DNA of 64,000 bases. Source: Beverwykella pulmonaria (Eukaryota; Ascomycota; Dothideomycetes; Pleosporales; Melanommataceae). Numbering within the stretch: the first letter of the stretch is position 1; every line of letters begins with the position of its first letter. The stretch spans positions 4,655,818 to 4,719,817 of the forward strand of contig BCHH01000001.1 of NCBI GenBank assembly GCA_001599595.1, written 5' to 3'. Below, in pieces: positions 56,301-64,000 of this stretch. The notes beneath the pieces are model-generated. The model was not told where the DNA came from and made no database searches. It was given only the letters and a program-made list of their open reading frames with translations. The position numbers were made by a program, and so were the translations under genes.

Positions 56301-56843
56301 TTAGAAAGTGTTGCTTGATGCTGTAAAAGCACATACAACTTCTCGCTATGAGAATAGTAAGATACAATTTTATAAACCCTAGTAGACTCATACTTACCTC
56401 ACAGTCAGCAGGATTTCAGACTCCGCATTCTCTTTGACTTGAAGTAATCTTTTCAACATTTCCTCAATCCGCTCTTCATTCCAAACGTTTGCAATAGCTA
56501 AACGAAACAACTCCCATTTGCCGGAATTCTCGTTCTTCTTTAACTTCGCCAAGAAGTCGGACAGCTCGGTTGCTGCTTCGGTACAGTCTTCTGCCAGTCG
56601 TTCCAATTTTAAGGCGTGCGTCTTCGATGTCGGCGCGCTGTTGATCGGGCTAAGCATGGCGCGTCTAATTCTAGAGACGTTGTCGGCAAGATCTCTTGCA
56701 ATTTCTTCATATCCCAGATCTAATACATCTCCATTGCTCTGTGAGTTGTACCGTTTCTTGATCTTTATCACTAAGCGGATCCCAAAATCTGTGAATTGCA
56801 CTATATTCGCTGCAAGCGATATCGCGGACAACGGATCCAACAT
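53320..56843 (-). CDS. NACHT/STAND NTPase (fungal NLR-like protein)
   Basis: Three exons (56843-56398, 56345-55822, 55769-53320; two 52-bp introns) encode 1139 aa. The start LDPLSAISLAANIVQFTDFG is the fungal STAND N-terminal helical domain found at the head of many NLR-like proteins. A helical stretch (about 130-300) leads to the NTPase: P-loop GKPGSGKS (319-326, split by intron 2), Walker B FIDGVDEF (438-445), and a sensor-like LCISSRPWPVF. Behind it is the conserved helical region (LEELYIYLLKRI, QFMHRTVKDF) that follows NACHT domains of this group. The C-terminal third shows ankyrin-like traces (ASGADPNSG, DYGVDPTKQL) but no clear repeat array, and it ends in a Ser/Pro/Thr-rich tail. STAND proteins oligomerise on NTP binding and can start regulated cell death; this one's role is unknown. 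Confidence 0.9.
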
Positions 56844-57628
56844 GTCGAGGAACTGGAGACACGCAATTTCCCCGCAGCCTGCGTGGAAATCATGCTCAAA
56901 GACGAGACAGTTGGGGATGACGAGATATGAGATGGGGAAGGCTGAAAAACAGGCCAAGAAATGCTGACTCACGAACGCTTCGCTAAGGACCATGCACCTC
57001 CATTTATTAGCCTTTTGCCTCACAGCCGTTCAGAACTGAACTGCGGAGCCAGAATCCGAACTAGAGCCCACTATTCCCACATTAGAGCCGAAGAATTGGA
57101 GTTGATGTTATACTTTGGTCGAATGCAAGTCTTAGTTTCCAACAAATTCTGAACCTTCCTGTGTATATAGTCGCCACTAGTTCAACGTCTCTCGCACAAG
57201 GCACTGATATTTGTATGCATTAGAGACACATAGAAACGAGGTCAATGCACTATGTTGTTTTGCCAATTTCCCGCCCCGGTAACAAGATCACGAAGCCTTT
57301 GTACAGCCTTACCATTTTATTAATCGTGGAAGAAATTGATACTGCCTACCTATCACTCATATTCACTATCTCGTCTGGGACCTATGCTGCTAGGGTGTGG
57401 ATCCGCCGTTGCACTAGAGCTTCTCACTATGAGACTTTATGTCTTACGCATATGAAGCTGAAATACTCGACAAGATGCTCCACCCACCTTTCATGACCCG
57501 ACTGGAGCGTCGCTATTCGCAGCAGCGCAGGGGCCCACTACGCTAGAACGCTCTCAGATGACAAGAATAACCGCATTACCTCAGTAACAACGCCTTCCGA
57601 AGGCGCCATGAGTCAGAGAGAGGAAGTC
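56844..57628. other. Intergenic, promoter of the NACHT gene
   Basis: The frame of exon 1 is open for another 60 codons upstream, but the family start is the Met at 56843. No other gene is seen. Confidence 0.45.
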
Positions 57629-59915
57629 CTACCAATTCTCATACTCAAGCTTCATAACCATCTCCTCGCCAACCTCCTCAAACCTCACTCTCCGCGGCAA
57701 CCACCCAGGAATTTCTTCACCAGACATGACATCCACAGCACCCTGCATCAGCTTTAGACTGATCCTCTCCAGGCCCCACGCCTCGTGAATCTTGTTCCCC
57801 TGCTCAACAACCCAGTCCTGCATCCGATTTGCCTTCGCCATCTGCAATTCACCACCACCCACCAACGTACTAAAATCCCCCAGTCTCTGCGGTAACAAGA
57901 TGGAGCGATACCATGCACCTATCGATCCCTGAATTGCACACAAGAGCCGCAGCGGCACCAGCGGAAGATGCGGGGAGATGGACAGAGCATGAGGGACGGA
58001 TTGAGCAATGTGGACCGCGGCGTCGATGTCTGCAGCTCTTATTTCTCTCAGAGTTGGGAGAAGCGCGGTGGAGCATCGAATGGGGAAGTGCTTCCACAAA
58101 GTTGAAAGGATCCCGCAAAGGTTATTGCGCTGCATCCAGTACCTCGTTAGCAGGACGGCGGCTTGAATCGAAGTGAAGCGGAATGACGTGGGTATGATAT
58201 CTGCAATTTTCGAACAGGGTGGTGTCGGGAGCAGGGTTGTGCTAGAGGATATGATTGGGAGGATGGCGGCGGAGGGGTCCAAGGTCCAGAGGGACTCAGC
58301 GAGCGAAAGGGCGGAGGAGAGGATTTCTTCGTCGAAGGGGTACGCGATGGAGTGTCGGACTAGGCATGCGAGGCGCGGGAGTTGGATGAAAGAGTGCATT
58401 ATAAGCGTGGATGCGAGGATGGAGGGAGATGGGGGTGGAGAGCAAGTGGAGAGCATGAGGGGAGAAGTTAGAGTGAGGTAGGTTGCGTTGTCGTAGATGG
58501 ATATACGGCCTGCGAGGAGGCTCTCGGACACCTGACCAGCTTGTTAAAAGATGGGTATAGGGCAGGAAGGAAGATGGAGGGATTTACTTCATCCGTGTAA
58601 GCATTATCTACGAGGTCCCAGTAATGCTGCTCGTCCATGTCCTCTGCGGACCCGTGCTTCAGCATCTCCATCAGGCCGGCAACGTGGATGGTGTGGTAGC
58701 AGGATGATAGACCAGACAGTATCTTTCAACGAACTCAATCAGCCTCGCCTCTTCTCGTATATCTAATATAGTCACCGGAATATGCAACTCACCTCTGCTG
58801 TCATATGCAACTTCGTCGCTAAGACCAAATCATATCTAACCCTCTCTCTATTCCCCCTACTAGCATCCCTAGCCTCCGTCAACGCCCCACAAAGACTCTT
58901 CAGCGCCCTACTCTTTGATCTTTTCGCCGTTTTCTCCTTCTCCCAGCTCGGATCACAAAACTTCAAGAAGCAATTCACGGCATACTCAACAGCAAGATAC
59001 AGCGTAGGATCAAATACAATGCGCGAGGGAATGGACGTTATCCATGAGCCGAGGATGGAGAACGGGTTTTGAGAGAGGGGTAGAGAGTTGAAGACGTGGA
59101 TGTAGCGCGCTGTGAGGGTTGATTCGGGGGAGGTAGGAGTGATGGGAATGGTGGTGAGGTGGGAGGAGAGTTTACGCGCAAAGTCTGCGCCTGAATTCAG
59201 CGAGTGGCGTTGACTTATAGTTACTGTTGGGGTGGGAGACATTGATCCCCAAAATGTCGAAGTCGAACCCGAGCCCGGCGTAGACCTCTCCCTCCCCATT
59301 GGTTCAAATACCATGAATAAACCCCCTCCCTTCTCCACCTCTTTCTCCATGGTCAGACACAACTTGTCCTCTCGATTGCCCATAGAAGTAGTTTTCTTAT
59401 TGAAGCGTAAGGGGTACACGATTGGCGTTGCTTTCGACTTCCCGTGACCGGAATACTGATTCGGATCTTCGACGACGCTGGCAGAGAGCTTGCCATATGT
59501 GTATGTGCAGGGGCGATCTTTGCGCCGGCATTGAGTGCATTTTGGGTACTGCTCGTCGCACTGAGGGCGGTGTCAGTGAGAGCAGTTGATGCGGATGACA
59601 TGGCATGACTTTGTTGAATCCAAGGAATATGGGATGGAATATCGATGCAGGGGGAGATGAAGATAATTTTGGGACAAGACAGGATGGGAGGGTGAGGAAA
59701 ATGCATTGAGTAAGTGAATGAAGATGCTGTATGTCAGACAGGGTGCTTTGACGGGATAGAAACAAGACGGAGATGGATGTGGGTACGGAAGGTAGAGAGA
59801 GACTAAGATGAAAAAGTAGGCGGAGATGGAAATGATATGGATATCGAAACGAAACGAAATATCGTACCTTGACTTTGCGCAAGCGACAAGTGTTACATTT
59901 GCCCGTTTGTGTCAT
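57629..59915 (-). CDS. Zn2Cys6 fungal transcription factor
   Basis: Four exons (59915-59868, 59560-58793, 58722-58588, 58531-57629; introns 307, 70 and 56 bp) encode 617 aa. The binuclear zinc cluster lies at the very N-terminus, with C7, C10, C17, C24, C27 and C34 (CNTCRLRKVK, then CDEQYPKCTQCRRKDRPC); the first intron splits it right before C17. The remainder is a fungal-specific regulator C-terminal region (SSHLTTIPITPTS, then a helix-rich middle with LDPSAAILPI), with no other domain. It should bind DNA as a nuclear regulator. Its neighbours, a NACHT gene and an amino-acid permease on the same strand, do not reveal targets. Intron 1 is long for this window, and the start Met is the first in frame before the cluster. 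Confidence 0.9.
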
Positions 59916-60581
59916 GCTTGACGATGTCTCGAGGAAACCTCTGAAGAAGGTCGAAAGAAAAGAAGACAAGACGGGATATTTATATAGCGATGATCAAATA
60001 GAAAAGGCGATATGTATCTCAATAATGAAGACACATCCCCAACCACTTTTCAAGTACACTCAACCTTGTGATCCCACTGAATTTCGGACGGCCACTTTTC
60101 CGACACATTCCCATTCATCACCTTCTTGACACACCACTTCAAACCACACTTCTCATAATTATTCTCTCTCACAGGCTCGTTCCCAGAGTCCAAAATCAAA
60201 TCATGATGGATGGCGACGTTGGACGGATGACGGATGGATGAGACAAGCGATTTCCATTGATAAGCGCTAATATTCAATGGGCTAGTGCAATTCTGAAAGT
60301 AGATGCATCACGTGGAGAGCATAGAATGTCTTCCAAAGGCAAGGCAAGCCCGTGCCAGGATCTTGGACTGAGTTGGCGGGAAGATTATTTAGACTCCAGT
60401 TTCGTGGGTATTGGGACGGACGATGGCGATTAGGCGGCTACTGCCGTAGAAACTTCTGGAATAGAGAGTTTTGGCAATTATGCTATATGAGAAATCTCAG
60501 CTCCTTCTATCCAAGGTACTATCTCAAACTACACGACAATATTCAAACGAGCACTGTCCAACCCACATCAACCTTACTCTC
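59916..60581. other. Intergenic, promoter of the Zn2Cys6 gene
   Basis: No gene is seen. The left part is the regulator's leader; the right part is the 3' flank of the permease. Confidence 0.5.
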
Positions 60582-62519
60582 CTAGAACAGTCCCTCACTA
60601 ACGTTCCTCAAGAATCCGACCACACCCTTCCTCTTTGGCAAAGCATCTTGCATATCAGTAATACTATGTCTACGATCCGCCTCAGGCACATTCGGGCCTG
60701 AGATCAGCATCTGTTCCGGCTTCAACCCAGCCAAGACATCGATGTCCTTGATCCTGACGAACAGCGGGCGGTGCGTAGGAAACTTGCCCCACGAGTACAC
60801 TTTCCAGATAAAGTAGAGTAAGACGAGGAGAGGTAGTGCGAGGTACGCGTTGAAGAAGGTTTCGGCGCTAGGGGGGGCGCCACCAAGGGGCTGGATGTAC
60901 GTTAGTGAGTGGAAGGGAAGAGGAGGGCGGGAGGGGAGTGGGGGATGCTTACCCAGACCGCGACGTAAAATTGCGCCAGCAGACATACGAAGTTCATGAA
61001 GACTCCAATGTAGCTGCCAATAACACCAAAGGCTGCCTTATACGGGAGCTCATCCAGAGAATGACCATGGTATTTCCAAGCCTTGCGGAAACGAATATGC
61101 GCAATGCAAATGGATCCATAAACGAAGAAATTAGCGATACCAGACAAGGCAAGCAACCACCCAAAGATGACACTGCCGGTGCTTTCGGCCTCGTTGATGA
61201 AGGCGAGAAGGCCGAAGATGAGCTGGAGGATGATGGTCGGAATCGGGCGGCCCTTCTTGTCGACGTAGGCGAGGAACTTGGGGGCCATGCCTTGGGCGGC
61301 CATGGCTTGGATGGTACGGGTCGAGGCATAGGTCGCCGAGTTGGCGACGGAAATGACGGCGATGGTAATGACGGCATTGAAGACGGAGGGGAGACCCTTG
61401 ACGCCGGCCATTGTGATGGCCAACACAAAGGGAGACGCCTTGGTGTTCGCACCGCTGGATCCAAGTAGGACGTCAGAGCTAGCAGGAATGATGAGGCCGA
61501 GCACGAAGAGATTGACAACATAGAAGAATGTGATTCTCCAGAAGACTTGCTTAGTGGCCTTCGGGATCTCACGAACAGGATCAGCAGCCTCGGCTGCGGC
61601 AAGTCCAGTGAGTTCGGTGCCACCGAATGCGAAGGAGGCAGTGACGAAGACACTGCAGAAACCTTTAAAGCCGTTGCGGAATGCAGACTCAGGTGAATGC
61701 CAATATCTTGCGCCGATATAGCCACGGTTATCGGTAGGTATGCCTCCGCAGTTGACGATGATGCCGAAGATGATGAAACCGGTACAGGCGGCGATCTTGA
61801 CCATGCTAAGAATGAACTCTACTTCGCCGTAGCCGCGAACGCCGAATATTTGAATAACCGAGAGAATGAAGAGGAAGACTGCAATCCAGATCTAAGGCAT
61901 GTTAGTAAGCTTGCCGATTGGCGAAGGCTCAGGGGAGTTCTTACACCGATGTTGTAGTGGTGCCAAAAGTCGATCGTGATACCCGCCGCAGTGATCTCAA
62001 AGGGCAGAATCGTGAGCCATTGAATAGCGTAATCCCAACCAATGGCGAAACCCCTCGAGGACAGTCAGCATTTTCCAGGCTACGGCAATAGACGCATGAT
62101 CTTACCATGAAGGATCGACGAATCGAACAACATATTGGAAGAACGCTCCGTTCACTGGGTACATGACGGCCAACTCAGCAAGAGCCTGCATCATGAGCAT
62201 CATCATGCCTCCGATGATCATGAAGCAAAGCAGCTAAACACGAATATTAGTGGTCTGTTTGAGCGCTGATCACTCGTGTGGAGCATACCAAACTTGCTGG
62301 GCCACCATTGTGGAGGGCTCCTCCAGATGAAACGAAGAGACCAGCGCCAATCGCACCACCGATAGCAATCATCTGCATGTGGCGACCTTTGAGATTGCGC
62401 TTCAACTCCCCATTCTCATGGTCTTCAACACCTCCATGGTCTGGACTGAGATCACTTGAAGATCGAGGCAGCGGGCCCTTTTCAGCATCGTAGCCGGGAG
62501 CTGGTGCATGGTGTGCCAT
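60582..62519 (-). CDS. Amino-acid permease (AAT/YAT family)
   Basis: Five exons (62519-62289, 62233-62106, 62053-61945, 61891-60953, 60890-60582; introns 52-62 bp) encode 571 aa. A hydrophilic N-terminus (about 50 residues) precedes about 12 membrane helices. Family motifs: [20 protein letters not shown] with GLFVSSG in TM1, the [20 protein letters not shown] loop, [17 protein letters not shown] with PREIPKA-like [14 protein letters not shown] in TM6, and [20 protein letters not shown] with GMAPK in TM8. The cytosolic C-terminus has a Ser/Lys-rich end. This is a plasma-membrane H+-coupled amino-acid importer of the Gap1/Dip5 type; specificity cannot be read. In fungi these genes are often under nitrogen control, but no regulatory site was identified. 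Confidence 0.93.
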
Positions 62520-64000
62520 GATGAAGGCGACTTGATCAAGTAGCCAAACCTAAGTACGGGATGAAAGAGGGCGAAGAGGAGGAGGGCCAGTCGTGCGGGT
62601 CAGCAAGATAGCGGCATCAGTGCCTTTAAGAGTACGCGTTTTATTGTGCGCGACATGCACAATCCAGACGCAGGGTATGTTACCTCTACCCCGTTATCTT
62701 GCTAGCTCGCGCATGAGTGCGGCGATGCCGTGACTAAATCCATTCGATTGGATCAGGCTGCCTCGTCGAGCAATTGCGACGATGGTATCTGGAAGGTGGG
62801 ATGATGAGCCGACACGAGGTCCTGCACACTGAAAGCACCGTTCGATGCTAACTAGCATCTAGAATACTTCTAGCTTGATGTAAGCGTGGAGAGTTGGACA
62901 CTAGCAGGCTACATGCCGGACGAAGATGCATATGGCAGCTGAAAGCATGCCAACTGGGATTCCTGGTGGATGTGTCTCTCGAGTACGCCCTTACGCCCGG
63001 CGGCGGGTAGGTGTAGGATTGTATGAACACAAGGTCGGTTACACGAAGCGGCAAAGCTTCATTGACGCAGATTGGAATCTTCAACGGTTGGTTATCTGGG
63101 CATGGGACCCTCCATTATTCAGATTAGAGTTCAGGGTTCGTGCGGCTCCAGGGTGTTGCTATCTGCTGCACCAATCTACCGCGATCCAGTGGGGCTTCGA
63201 CTTCAATTCTTCACTCACAAACGTGCCCTCAACGTTCATAAATGCAGCTGCATCCGCGCCGCGCACATAACGTCTTCCCACAGCGTCGTGAGACTCGGCT
63301 CTAATCCAAACGCCGTATGCCCGAAATTGACCAGGCGATACACAACACGGACGCGGATCCTAAAGAGGCAAGTCGTTGAACGAAAAATGTGTGAAACTGT
63401 CGATAGTGGGGGCAGGAGGCTCTTGGGCTTGCGAATTGCTGGCCGGAGGATAGGCGAACTAGTGGCGAGAACATTGCCGACAAAAAGGTACGAGCGTGTG
63501 GAATGATTGCGGCGTGTATCCTGGTGCTCGGGACGCGAGTACGGGGAGGGGGAACAGCGAGCTTGAGACTACCATGCTTTTGTCCCCATCGTTAACGCCG
63601 AGGATGATGATGGATGGAAGTTGACTAATAGGAACAAAAACACGAACGACCCATAGTTGTGCACTGTAGCCAGTCCTGTGAACGGTTAGCGCATGCCCAT
63701 ATGTCGCGCGATAAGAACTTACATGGAGTCCGATCAGCATCTGCTATCATCCCATTGAGAAACAACTTGTTGAAGTAATTGATAAACGAAGAGGAGGAGA
63801 GGACGTTGGAATAAGAATGAGGGAGGGAGACATCAGGCTTGGCTTGCGACTGCTGCACCCAGCCTTGGGTCTGGGGAAAACGATTTGCGGCAAGGGTCTT
63901 GGAGGCTTGGTGCCTAGAACAGGTGGTTGTGGTTAACTGCAAGGAACAGGCCGCGATACTTGAGTGTTCTCCCTTCAATCTATCTTTCTTCTGCCGTGGT
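62520..64000. other. Right-edge region, no confident gene
   Basis: Promoter of the permease at the left. From about 63459 to the edge, minus-strand frames surround a textbook intron (see 63676-63722), so a gene entering from beyond the window is likely, but no frame gives a recognisable protein. Confidence 0.4.
63676..63722 (-). other. Candidate spliceosomal intron without an assigned gene
   Basis: The minus strand reads GTAAGT at the 5' end, CTAAC about 10 bases before the acceptor, and TTCACAG at the 3' end, 47 bp in all: the layout of every confirmed-looking intron in this window. Joining the flanks in the long upstream frame gives a stop codon across the junction. Another frame continues to the stop at 63459 as a 3' coding end without a known domain. 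It may belong to the last exons or 3' UTR of a gene entering from the right. Confidence 0.4.

Overview
The window is nuclear DNA of a filamentous ascomycete (Pezizomycotina). Evidence for this: short introns of about 45-150 bp with GT..AG ends and CTAAC-type branch sites; a HET-domain gene, a NACHT/STAND gene and a Zn2Cys6 regulator; an AA9 lytic polysaccharide monooxygenase and a GH93-type arabinanase; and fungal-type Tc1/mariner and LTR-like debris. I cannot name the class or species. Exon structures were built by hand from reading frame, splice sites and family conservation, and none has transcript support.

Layout. 1-5.9 kb: a truncated gene at the left edge, a secreted eight-cysteine (CFEM-like) membrane protein, an F-box-like protein and a ketopantoate-reductase-like enzyme. 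6.8-7.2 kb: a decayed Tc1/mariner transposase. 9.4-13.1 kb: a secreted intradiol dioxygenase and a GNAT acetyltransferase. 14.2-16.8 kb: an LTR-like repeat just downstream of a HET gene. 17.9-20.9 kb: a large conserved membrane protein whose first exon appears to be the start codon alone. 22.2-31.4 kb: GH93-like hydrolase, NCS1 nucleobase transporter, tRNA-Ser(AGA), AA9 LPMO and a secreted alpha/beta hydrolase. 32.1-38.4 kb: an intact P450 between two transporter relics and two related direct repeats. 40-44.5 kb: a CorA-like channel, an LTR-like block and ribosomal protein eS19 with a 5-nt microexon. 45.1-51.8 kb: dihydroxyacid dehydratase with an 8-nt microexon, and a fusion of an alpha/beta hydrolase with a capping-enzyme-like cysteine phosphatase. 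53-62.5 kb: a second copy of the 14-kb repeat just downstream of a NACHT gene, then a Zn2Cys6 regulator and an amino-acid permease.

Working together. Secreted proteins for plant polymers and aromatics (dioxygenase, GH93, AA9, hydrolase) suit a saprotroph or plant-associated fungus, but they are scattered and not a cluster. The P450 with its two broken transporters looks like the remains of a specialised-metabolite locus. The HET and NACHT genes are non-self-recognition type genes, and both have the same repeat family within about 350 bp of their stop codons. The least conventional protein is the hydrolase-phosphatase fusion.
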